64,000 nucleotides of DNA from Clostridia bacterium (GTDB taxonomy: Bacteria > Bacillota > Clostridia > Oscillospirales > QAKW01). Location of the stretch: the NCBI GenBank assembly GCA_017937065.1, contig JAGBEI010000026.1, positions 1 to 64,000 on the forward strand, in the 5' to 3' direction. This document shows, piece by piece, positions 57,062 to 64,000 of this stretch (position 1 is the stretch's first letter; each line of letters opens with the position of its first letter). The position numbers and the translations under genes were made by a program. The notes under the pieces are model-generated. The model ran no database searches and was not told where the DNA came from. It was given only the letters and a program-made list of their open reading frames with translations.

Positions 57062-57726
57062 TTCAGCTTCTCCTTAATAATATCCGTAAGCTCCTTAAGT
57101 GACTGTTTAAATGTATTTCCGGTAGTGTCCACAACAACAGCACCGTCAGCAACCTTTAGCGGAGCCGTCTTTCTGTTCATATCCCGAAAATCACGCTCAA
57201 TAACATCGTGAAGTACGGTTTCGTATTTCACATCCTGACCTTTAGCCGCAAGCTCATCAAAACGGCGTTTTGCACGCTCCTCAGCTGACGCCGTAAGATA
57301 AATCTTAAGCTCTGCATCGGGAAGCACAACAGAGCCTATATCCCTACCGTCCATTATAACATCGTATTTTTCGGCAAGCTCTCTCTGTGTTCTAAGCAAA
57401 AACTCTCGCACACATGCAAAAGCACTTACCTTTGAAGTATAGTCGCTCACTTCATGAATTCGTATATCCTCCGAAACATCGCTGCCGTTCAAAAATACAT
57501 GCTGACATCCGTCAACAAACTTAATATTTATATTAATATCAGAAAGAGCCGAAGCCACAGCCGACTCGTCTTCTGCGGATATTTTATTTCTGTATACATA
57601 TAAACCTATCGTTCGATACAGCGCACCGGTATCAATATACATAAAACCGATTTCCTCAGCCGCTGCGCGCGAAAGTGAACTTTTACCCGCACCGCTCGGT
57701 CCGTCTATTGCAATGTTATACCCCAT
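57058..57726 (-). CDS. cmk: Cytidylate kinase
   Basis: A 222-residue CMP/dCMP kinase: P-loop GPSGAGKSS (residues 9-17), YIDTGALYR nucleotide-binding segment near 31, DGRDIGSVVLPDA near 122 and the LID-type Arg-rich helix ERAKRRFDELAAKG near 150. Full family length. It links pyrimidine supply with the lipid and ribosomal genes downstream. The order cmk-plsC-ispH-rpsA is typical of Clostridia; it overlaps the upstream FAD gene by 1 nt. Confidence 0.95.
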   Translation of the reverse strand: MGYNIAIDGPSGAGKSSLSRAAAEEIGFMYIDTGALYRTIGLYVYRNKISAEDESAVASALSDININIKFVDGCQHVFLNGSDVSEDIRIHEVSDYTSKVSAFACVREFLLRTQRELAEKYDVIMDGRDIGSVVLPDAELKIYLTASAEERAKRRFDELAAKGQDVKYETVLHDVIERDFRDMNRKTAPLKVADGAVVVDTTGNTFKQSLKELTDIIKEKLK

Positions 57727-58955
57727 TATTTACCTCCTACGACACAGGACTTGCCTGCAAGATATCCGCTTGAAAAAGCAATCTGTAAATTATATCCGCC
57801 GGTATTTGCACTGACGTCTACAACCTCGCCCGCAAAGTATAATCCCTTTACATGTAAAGATTCCATTGTCTTGGGATTTATATCGGCAGTATCTATTCCG
57901 CCAGCCGTTATAATTGCCTCGTCAAAGCCGGATTTTCTGCTCATATCAAGCTCAAATGACTTTATGGTGTCAACAAGCGCACGTCGCTGACTCTTCAATA
58001 TATTATTTACCTTTTGCCTCATATCTATTCCTGATTTTTCCACTATGACAGGTATTATTTTTCTCGGCAGTAAATCAACTAAAGAATTAATAAAATCCTT
58101 ATTGCTGTATTTTTTAAAATCACGAAGAATACGCGCGTCTAACTCGCTCTCCGAAAGCGCCGGCTTTAAATCAATACATATTTTATATTTATGCTTTGAA
58201 AAGTCAAGTACAGATGAGGCTGTCAGCACTACGGGACCGGACACGCCGCTGTGAGTAAAAAGCATTTCTCCGAATTGAGAAAAAACGGTTTTACGGCTCT
58301 CATTTATAAAGCTGACACACACATTTTTAAGCGAAAGCCCTGCAAGTCCGGCACATATCTCCTGCGACCCTATCAGAGAAACAAGCGCCGGTTCGGGTTT
58401 AACAAGTCTGTGCGACAGCTCACGCGCAAACCTGAAGCCGTCTCCGGTGCTGCCCGTAGCCGGATACGAAAGTCCTCCCGTAGCTATTATCACGGCATCT
58501 GCATTATAGCATTTACCGTCTGTCAGAACACAAAGCGGGTCTGTTTTTACCGATACAACCTGCTCGTTTACAATAGTAACACCGGCAGATTTAATGTATT
58601 TTTCAAGCGCATTACGTATATCAGCCGCTCGATCGCTTTTGGGAAAGACGCGATTTCCGCGCTCAGTTTTCAGTTCAACACCGAGCTTTTCAAAAAAAGC
58701 ATAGGTATCATAGCAACCAAACGCATTCAACGCCCCGTACATAAACCGCGGGTTTGAGCTTGTAATATTTTCAATAACATTATTTACATCGCAAAAATTT
58801 GTAACATTACAGCGCCCTTTACCGGTTATAAGCAATTTTTTACCCAGTATTTTGTTTTTTTCAAAAAGGCAAACCGTACCTCCCAAGCGTGCAGCGGTAC
58901 CGGCTGCCATCATACCCGCAGGCCCGCCTCCGACAACAATAATCCGTCTATTCAT
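57726..58955 (-). CDS. FAD-dependent oxidoreductase (HI0933/BaiN-like)
   Basis: A 409-residue flavoprotein with N-terminal GGGPAGMMAAGTAARLG (GxGxxG FAD-binding motif, residues 8-24), the family motif ILGKKLLITGKGRCNVTN near 37-54, IIATGGLSYPATGSTGDGF near 155-175 and the closing KGLYFAGEVVDVSANTGGYNLQIAFSSG. Family members are annotated as aminoacetone oxidase or bile-acid BaiN homologues without a settled function. ATG 58955 overlaps the last codons of the RpiR-type regulator by 8 nt; a frame from 59042 would overlap it by 95 nt. Confidence 0.9.
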   Translation of the reverse strand: MNRRIIVVGGGPAGMMAAGTAARLGGTVCLFEKNKILGKKLLITGKGRCNVTNFCDVNNVIENITSSNPRFMYGALNAFGCYDTYAFFEKLGVELKTERGNRVFPKSDRAADIRNALEKYIKSAGVTIVNEQVVSVKTDPLCVLTDGKCYNADAVIIATGGLSYPATGSTGDGFRFARELSHRLVKPEPALVSLIGSQEICAGLAGLSLKNVCVSFINESRKTVFSQFGEMLFTHSGVSGPVVLTASSVLDFSKHKYKICIDLKPALSESELDARILRDFKKYSNKDFINSLVDLLPRKIIPVIVEKSGIDMRQKVNNILKSQRRALVDTIKSFELDMSRKSGFDEAIITAGGIDTADINPKTMESLHVKGLYFAGEVVDVSANTGGYNLQIAFSSGYLAGKSCVVGGK

Positions 58956-59826
58956 TTTTAAACTGATAGACCTCGTACTCTCTCCATATTTGCTCAAGCT
59001 CCCTGAGTGTACCGGGGATATCATCCTTATTCTTAACGGCAAGTGCGATTATAAGTGAATTTATAAGACTGAGCGGCGCCACGAGCGAGTCTACAAACGA
59101 AATAACATCACTTCTTGCTATGAGCGTTATGTCCGCTCCCTCGCTCAACGGAGAAATCGCCATATCCGTAATGGCAATCGTAGTTGCATGCTTATCCTTT
59201 GCAAAGCGCGCCGCCTTTATTGTAACAGTAGAATATCGCGGAAATCCGATAGCAATAAAAACATCATTTTCCGAAATTTTAAATATTTGATCGAAAATCC
59301 CGCTTGAAGAATTACTGTTGACATTGCGCACATTTTTAAACATGTAATTAAGATAAAAACACATAAACTGGCTGAGTGCAAACGAACTGCGCGTGCCCAG
59401 AACATATATATTCTCGGCGTTGGATATTGCTTCAACCGCCCTGTTAAATTCGGTACGGTCAATACTGTCAAGAGTAGCTCTGATTTTAGTTATATCAAGA
59501 TTCATGACACTGCGCAGAATATCATTGTCTTTTATAAGATTATTTGTAATATCTACACGCTGAAGCGTTGTCAGCTTATTTCTCACAATATCCTGAAGCG
59601 CCTTTTGAAGCTGCGGATACCCGCTGAAGCCGAGATGCATGGCAAACCTCACTACGGTAGCTTCACTTACGCCGACATTTTCCCCGAGAACAGATGCGGT
59701 CATAAATGTTGCTTTGTCATAGTGTTCAAGAATAAATTCGGCAATTTTCTTTTGCCCTTTACTCATTTTATTAAATTCTTTTTTTATCTTTGCAAGCAGA
59801 TTTGCAGATTTCAAATCATTTGTCAT
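58948..59826 (-). CDS. RpiR/MurR-family transcriptional regulator
   Basis: A 292-residue regulator: N-terminal RpiR HTH (residues 1 to about 77, ASVLGENVGVSEATVVRFAMHLGFSGYPQLQKAL) and a C-terminal SIS sugar-isomerase domain (about 120-255, NIYVLGTRSSFALSQF; FIAIGFPRYSTVTIKAARFAKD) that binds phosphosugars. No sugar gene adjoins it; it is the first gene of the operon with the FAD protein, cmk, plsC and ispH-rpsA, so it may be carried by position or tie these genes to sugar-phosphate status. GGTGAT precedes the ATG. Confidence 0.92.
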   Translation of the reverse strand: MTNDLKSANLLAKIKKEFNKMSKGQKKIAEFILEHYDKATFMTASVLGENVGVSEATVVRFAMHLGFSGYPQLQKALQDIVRNKLTTLQRVDITNNLIKDNDILRSVMNLDITKIRATLDSIDRTEFNRAVEAISNAENIYVLGTRSSFALSQFMCFYLNYMFKNVRNVNSNSSSGIFDQIFKISENDVFIAIGFPRYSTVTIKAARFAKDKHATTIAITDMAISPLSEGADITLIARSDVISFVDSLVAPLSLINSLIIALAVKNKDDIPGTLRELEQIWREYEVYQFKNE

Positions 59827-59882
59827 TATAAATCACCAAACACCCCAACGAAAATATATGCACTCTCTTTTTCACGGATAAT

Positions 59883-59911
59883 ATTTTAATATTTTTAGTG
59901 TTAAAATGCAA
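59883..59911 (-). promoter_or_regulatory. Sigma-A promoter of the rpiR-cmk-ispH operon
   Basis: TTGCAT (complement 59906-59911), 17-nt spacer, TAAAAT (complement 59883-59888). Confidence 0.75.
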
Positions 59912-59929
59912 GCATTTTAAAGATAACAC

Positions 59930-59957
59930 TTGATTTTTTTATTTTTTATGTTAAAAT
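59930..59957 (+). promoter_or_regulatory. Sigma-A promoter of tRNA-Thr
   Basis: TTGATT (59930-59935), 16-nt T-rich spacer, TAAAAT (59952-59957), 14 nt before the tRNA. Confidence 0.65.
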
Positions 59958-59971
59958 AGTAAATGTCTTTT

Positions 59972-60047
59972 GCTACTGTGGCTCAGTCGGTAGAGCAGCT
60001 GATTCGTAATCAGCAGGTCGCCGGTTCAAATCCGGCCAGTAGCTCCA
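59972..60047 (+). tRNA. tRNA-Thr (CGT)
   Basis: A 76-nt cloverleaf: acceptor GCTACTG/CAGTAGC, discriminator T, encoded CCA, anticodon loop TTCGTAA giving CGT, which reads ACG. T-loop TTCAAAT. Confidence 0.97.
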
Positions 60048-60049
60048 CG

Positions 60050-60082
60050 TCGGGGCAAAGTTTCTTTGCCCCGATTTTATTT
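60050..60082 (+). terminator. Intrinsic terminator after tRNA-Thr
   Basis: TCGGGGCAAAG pairs with CTTTGCCCCGA around TTT, then a T-rich tract. Only 17 bp remain before the next start codon. Confidence 0.87.
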
Positions 60083-60099
60083 TTTTGAGGTAATGCACA

Positions 60100-60861
60100 A
60101 TGAATAATGAAATTAATTACACGAAAATAAACGCCGAAACTATTGACTCGTGGGTAAAAGACGGCTGGGAATGGGGCAAGCCTATTTCTCACAGGGATTT
60201 TACAGAAGCCAAAAACGGAAAATGGTCCATGGTTCTAACACCTACAAAACCTGTACCGAAAGAATGGTTTCCGAGTCTCAAAGACAAAAAGGTACTGGGA
60301 TTAGCAGCGGGCGGCGGGCAGCAGATGCCGATTTTCGCGGCACTCGGTGCAGACTGCACTGTTCTTGATTATTCTGAAGCGCAGCTTGAAAGCGAACGAA
60401 AAGTAGCAAAACGAGAAGGATACCAAATTAATATAGTCTGCGCAGATATGACGCAGAAGCTGCCTTTTGAAAGCAGTTACTTTGACCTTATATTCCATCC
60501 CGTTTCAAACTGTTATATAGAAAATGTTATGCATGTCTGGCAGGAGTGCTACCGTGTTTTAAAGTCCGGCGGACTGCTGATGTCAGGGCTTGATAACGGA
60601 ATTAACTACATATTTGACGAGAATGAAACCCGTCTGTGCCGTTCCCTGCCCTTTAATCCCTTAAAAAACAAAGAGCTTTTAGATGAAATGCTTAAGCAAA
60701 ACGAAGGCGTACAATTCTCCCATACGCTGGACGAGCAAATACGCGGACAGATTAAAGCGGGATTTAAGCTCACTGATCTTTACGAAGATACAAACGGAAG
60801 CGGTAAACTGCATGAATTCGGCATACCGACTTTTTGGGCTACGCTTGCCCAAAAAATATAA
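60100..60861 (+). CDS. Class I SAM-dependent methyltransferase
   Basis: A 253-residue methyltransferase: SAM-binding motif I VLGLAAGGGQQMPIFAALG (about residues 66-84), followed by the acidic strand end CTVLDYSE (about 88-95), motif II-like IVCADMTQKLPFESSYFDLIF near 115-135 and YRVLKSGGLLMSG near 150. Target unknown. It lies 25 nt after the tRNA-Thr terminator tract and 30 nt before ecfT, so it may lead the ECF transporter operon. GAGGT precedes the ATG. Confidence 0.9.
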   Translation: MNNEINYTKINAETIDSWVKDGWEWGKPISHRDFTEAKNGKWSMVLTPTKPVPKEWFPSLKDKKVLGLAAGGGQQMPIFAALGADCTVLDYSEAQLESERKVAKREGYQINIVCADMTQKLPFESSYFDLIFHPVSNCYIENVMHVWQECYRVLKSGGLLMSGLDNGINYIFDENETRLCRSLPFNPLKNKELLDEMLKQNEGVQFSHTLDEQIRGQIKAGFKLTDLYEDTNGSGKLHEFGIPTFWATLAQKI

Positions 60862-60891
60862 GTATAAAAACTCCGAAATGAGGTGTAAGCG

Positions 60892-61782
60892 GTGAAAGCA
60901 TACGAGCAAACCAATCCTATTATTTCATCGGTTCATTTTTTATTTTTGATGCTTACAGTCATGTTTACATCCAATCCGATAATCAGCCTTACCGCACTCA
61001 CGGGAGCAATTCTTTTTAATATCGTTGCCGGACAGGCTCGTGTATTAAAATCAGATTACAAGTTTTTTTTACTTATTTTTATATTGGTTACTTTGTCAAA
61101 TCCGCTGTTCTCACCTGTCGGAAATACCGTTTTGATAAAAGTATTTGCAATAACAGTAACGCTTGAATCACTTGCATACGGCGCATCAACGGCGCTTATG
61201 CTGATTTCCGTAATGCTTTGGTGCCGAATTCTCTGTTTGACACTTGCAGGAGACAGAATTATATATCTGTTTAAAGGACATATGCCAAAGCTCGCACTTA
61301 TAATTTCCATGTCACTGCACTATATTCCGATGATGAAAAGAGAATGGAAACATATCTCCGACACTCAAAAAACACTCGGAAACTACTGTTTATCAAACAC
61401 AAAAGGAAAAATACGTTTATATCTCAGCTGTTTTTCCACGCTTATATCATGCTCACTTGAAAATGCTGCTCAAACCGTTAAAAGCATGGAAGCCCGCGGA
61501 TACGGCAGCGCTGCCCGCACAAGCTGTTCTGAATATCCTTTCAGATTTTCCGATACTCTTCTGCTTATCGTTTATGTAATACTTTTTTCATCGGTTACGG
61601 CAGCAGCTTGTATGGGGTGTATCGGATTTGTATTTTACCCTGAGCTGGAAGGTGTCAAAACAGCAGGCAGCCCGACATATACCGCAATAGCTTATCTATG
61701 CTTCGGACTGATGTCACTTTTACCGTTTTTAACAGAATTAAAGGAGCTTGTGCAATGGAATTTCTGCAGGTCAAAAATCTGA
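60892..61782 (+). CDS. ecfT: ECF transporter transmembrane component EcfT
   Basis: A 296-residue membrane protein with about six helices in two groups. The coupling helices carry MEARGYG (near residue 196, the A-R-G motif that docks on the ATPases). It converts ATP hydrolysis into toppling of the S component. The GTG start (60892) has GAGGTG 9 nt upstream. It is followed by the fused ATPase gene, which overlaps by 28 nt, and an S component, forming a dedicated (group I) ECF system. Confidence 0.92.
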   Translation: MKAYEQTNPIISSVHFLFLMLTVMFTSNPIISLTALTGAILFNIVAGQARVLKSDYKFFLLIFILVTLSNPLFSPVGNTVLIKVFAITVTLESLAYGASTALMLISVMLWCRILCLTLAGDRIIYLFKGHMPKLALIISMSLHYIPMMKREWKHISDTQKTLGNYCLSNTKGKIRLYLSCFSTLISCSLENAAQTVKSMEARGYGSAARTSCSEYPFRFSDTLLLIVYVILFSSVTAAACMGCIGFVFYPELEGVKTAGSPTYTAIAYLCFGLMSLLPFLTELKELVQWNFCRSKI

Positions 61783-63395
61783 GCTTTGAGTATCCCAAAA
61801 GACCGAAAAAAGCTCTGAATAATATAAGTTTTTCGGTTAAAAAGGGTGAATTTGTTTTGCTGTACGGTGCTTCAGGCTGCGGAAAGACAACGCTTTTACA
61901 AACCCTGATGCCCCAAATTGCACCCGGCGGGCATCTGAGCGGAAGCATAACCTTTAACGGTAAAGACATTTCAAGCTCCGATGTCGGAGATATCGGTTTT
62001 GTAAGTCAGCAGCCCGACGGGCAGATTGTAACCGACAGAGTTTGGAGCGAGCTTGCATTCGGTCCCGAAAATCTCGGAATAAAACCTAATATAACAAAAA
62101 GGCGAATAGCCGAAATATCAAATTACTTCGGAATGCAGGACTGGTTTTACAAATGTACATACGAACTGTCGGGAGGTCAAAAGCAAATGCTGAATCTCGC
62201 CTCTGTAATGGTAACACAGCCAAAACTTTTACTTCTCGACGAACCGACAGGACAGTTAGACCCCGTGGCAGCGTCTGAATTTATATCAACTTTGCGTAAA
62301 ATCAACAGCCAATTCGGAGTTACCGTAGTATTATCCGAACACCGTATCGAAGATATTTTCCCTTATGCAGATAAAATACTGGTTATGGAAAACGGTGAAC
62401 TGCTATTTGACGGTACACCGGAAAACGCATGTATCAAACTCAAAAATTACAATATATTTACAGGCTTTCCCGCATCCGCGAAAATCTGGAAAGAACTTGA
62501 TGTACGGCAGCCTTGTCCCGTTTCTGTAAAAGACGGCAAAAACTTTTTAGAAAATATTTGTATTGAAAAAGACACTATAAATACCGACAATCCAAATATG
62601 TATTTGCAGTCTGATGACACCGAGAACACATCGGCTGTCCAAATAAAAAACATATGGTTCCGGTACGGTAAAGAGGACAAAGATATTCTCAAAAATACCT
62701 CGCTTAACGTAAAGCACGGTGAAATATTTACGCTTTTCGGAGGAAACGCCTGCGGTAAATCAACGCTTTTAAACATAATTTCAGGACTGAGCCGCCCATA
62801 CAAAGGGAAAATTAAAATACTCGGTAAAAATATTTTATCATATAAAAACAATTCACTGTATCAAGGCTGTATATCACTGCTGCCTCAAAACCCGAAAGCC
62901 GTATTTACTGCAGATACCGTAAAATCCGAGCTTTGCGGACATTCAGAGTTATCGGAAGAAATAGCAAAGCAGCTTGAAATAGAAGATTTATTGGACAGAC
63001 ATCCGTTTGACCTGAGCGGCGGAGAGCTGCAAAAATGCGCACTTGCAAGACTTATCCTCAGCAACCCTCAGATACTCCTTCTCGACGAGCCGACAAAAGG
63101 AATGGATGAATTTTATAAAAATAAGCTGGGAGAATATCTGAGGAACTTGAAATCCAAAGGTAAAACAATTATAATTGTCAGCCATGACATTGAATTTGCA
63201 GCAAAATATTCAGACCGATGTGCTATGCTGTTTAACGGTGAAATTTCAGAGCCGGAAGACCCGCACACATTCTTTTCCGAAAATTATTTTTACACTACCG
63301 CGGCAAGCCGTATTTCACGGGAAATATTCAAAAATACAATTCTATGTGAGGAGGTCGCTGAGCTTTGCAAAGAAATCCTCGGCAGACAAATATAA
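61755..63395 (+). CDS. Fused dual-ATPase of an ECF transporter (EcfA-EcfA)
   Basis: A 546-residue protein with two complete ABC ATPase domains in tandem. The first (about 1-240) has GASGCGKTT, LSGGQKQM and LLLLDEPTGQLD; the second (about 290-530) has GGNACGKST, LSGGELQK and ILLLDEPTKGMD. Both active sites look intact. It energises the adjacent EcfT/S complex. ATG 61755 has AAAGGAG 7 nt upstream, inside the end of ecfT. It overlaps the S-component start by 31 nt, indicating coupled translation of T, A-A and S. Confidence 0.94.
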   Translation: MEFLQVKNLSFEYPKRPKKALNNISFSVKKGEFVLLYGASGCGKTTLLQTLMPQIAPGGHLSGSITFNGKDISSSDVGDIGFVSQQPDGQIVTDRVWSELAFGPENLGIKPNITKRRIAEISNYFGMQDWFYKCTYELSGGQKQMLNLASVMVTQPKLLLLDEPTGQLDPVAASEFISTLRKINSQFGVTVVLSEHRIEDIFPYADKILVMENGELLFDGTPENACIKLKNYNIFTGFPASAKIWKELDVRQPCPVSVKDGKNFLENICIEKDTINTDNPNMYLQSDDTENTSAVQIKNIWFRYGKEDKDILKNTSLNVKHGEIFTLFGGNACGKSTLLNIISGLSRPYKGKIKILGKNILSYKNNSLYQGCISLLPQNPKAVFTADTVKSELCGHSELSEEIAKQLEIEDLLDRHPFDLSGGELQKCALARLILSNPQILLLDEPTKGMDEFYKNKLGEYLRNLKSKGKTIIIVSHDIEFAAKYSDRCAMLFNGEISEPEDPHTFFSENYFYTTAASRISREIFKNTILCEEVAELCKEILGRQI

Positions 63396-64000
63396 ACGGT
63401 AATTCAATAAAAAAAATCATTTCATATTTGCTTCTTTTACTCTGCGTACCGACTCTGATAATCATCGGAAACAGTGTATTTGCAAATAAAAAATACTCTT
63501 TTATCAGCATCGGCATCGCCGTTATTGCCTGCGCCGCGTTTTTTCTGTCATTTGAATACGGCAGGCACAGCAGCATAAAGCTGGTGCTTACCGCAGCAAT
63601 GACAGCACTTTCAGTATCGGGAAGGTTTCTATTTGCCATGCTTCCGGGATTTAAGCCTGTAACGGCAATAATAATAATTACAGCATTATATTTCGGCGCT
63701 CAGGCAGGGTTTATGACAGGAGCACTCACCGCCCTAATTTCCAACATTTATTTCGGTCAGGGACCGTGGACGCCTTTTCAAATGCTGGCATGGGGCATTG
63801 TCGGTCTGCTCGGAGGAATATTATCCGGATATCTTAAAAAGAATAAGTGGCTTCTTTTAATTTACTCGGCACTTGCCGGCATTCTTTTCTCAATGATTAT
63901 GGATATATGGACTGTTCTGTGGATGGATAACAGCTTTAACTTTACGCGTTATGCGGCGGCATTACTCGGATCAGCCAAATCAACACTTACATATGCCGTT
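63365..64000 (+). CDS. ECF transporter S component, partial at window end
   Basis: An open frame of 212 codons runs from a TTG at 63365 (GGAGG 10 nt upstream) off the right edge. It encodes at least five hydrophobic segments. The ECF S-component pattern is clear: SIKLVLTAAMTALSVSGRFL (EcfT-docking helix), VTAIIIITALYFGAQAGFMTG, then FGQGPWTPFQMLAWGIVGLLGG. An extra N-terminal pair of helices precedes the S-fold. This layout suits cobalamin- or cofactor-type S proteins (CbrT-like), but the substrate is unresolved. The 3' end is missing, and it overlaps the ATPase gene by 31 nt. Confidence 0.85.
   Translation, partial: MQRNPRQTNINGNSIKKIISYLLLLLCVPTLIIIGNSVFANKKYSFISIGIAVIACAAFFLSFEYGRHSSIKLVLTAAMTALSVSGRFLFAMLPGFKPVTAIIIITALYFGAQAGFMTGALTALISNIYFGQGPWTPFQMLAWGIVGLLGGILSGYLKKNKWLLLIYSALAGILFSMIMDIWTVLWMDNSFNFTRYAAALLGSAKSTLTYAV

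Overview
The window is a 64 kb chromosomal stretch from an endospore-forming member of the Clostridia, most likely an Oscillospirales/Ruminococcaceae-type gut anaerobe. This rests on an intact eight-gene spoIIIA operon, a fused IspH-ribosomal protein S1 gene (a clostridial hallmark), HemZ, a bifunctional Rel, three T-box leaders, a GH2 beta-galactosidase and AT-rich intergenic DNA with strong 17-bp-spaced sigma-A promoters. I see no prophage, insertion sequence, CRISPR array or rRNA. The content is mostly core chromosome with small accessory insertions.

Layout. 1-6 kb: a GNAT acetyltransferase, then on the minus strand spoIIIAA to spoIIIAH followed by an Asp23-type (YqhY-like) protein. 6-10 kb: an ECF substrate-binding component and an Ile T-box-controlled ileS of the long, eukaryote-like class. 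10.3-16.6 kb: tRNA-Gly, a CNNM/CorC transporter preceded by a tiny ORF with a good Shine-Dalgarno, azlCD plus feoB, and a divergent XRE regulator/lipoprotein pair. 16.7-21.2 kb: a tryptophan ABC transporter under a Trp-specific T-box (specifier UGG), and a Fur/PerR-family regulator whose -10 overlaps a PerR-like 15-bp box, divergent from a PHP phosphoesterase. 21.2-30.5 kb: HIT protein, T-box-controlled alaS, a SpoVD/PBP2-like transpeptidase, a lipoprotein with a structured leader, an unrecognised Cys-rich protein, dCMP deaminase and thrS.

30.5-46.4 kb: an asymmetric heterodimeric ABC exporter, tRNA-Asn, an orphan phosphopantetheinyl transferase, then the operon recJ-rel-dtd-MBL-hemZ-ligA, and a pepD/aminopeptidase P pair. 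46.5-54.4 kb: lacZ, a DUF815 ATPase divergent from an NSS-type sodium symporter, and a Gfo/Idh/MocA oxidoreductase divergent from an AraC regulator. 54.4-59.9 kb: the operon rpiR-type regulator, FAD oxidoreductase, cmk, plsC, ispH-rpsA. 60-64 kb: tRNA-Thr, a methyltransferase and an ECF transporter (T, fused A-A and an S component cut by the window end).

How the genes work together: translation supply is sensed directly through uncharged tRNA for Ile, Trp and Ala. Sporulation engulfment and channel functions sit in one overlapping operon. Stringent response, DNA repair and tRNA proofreading share another. Isoprenoid, phospholipid, nucleotide and ribosomal genes share a third. Functional assignments come from recognising motifs in the translated sequence; no database search was run.
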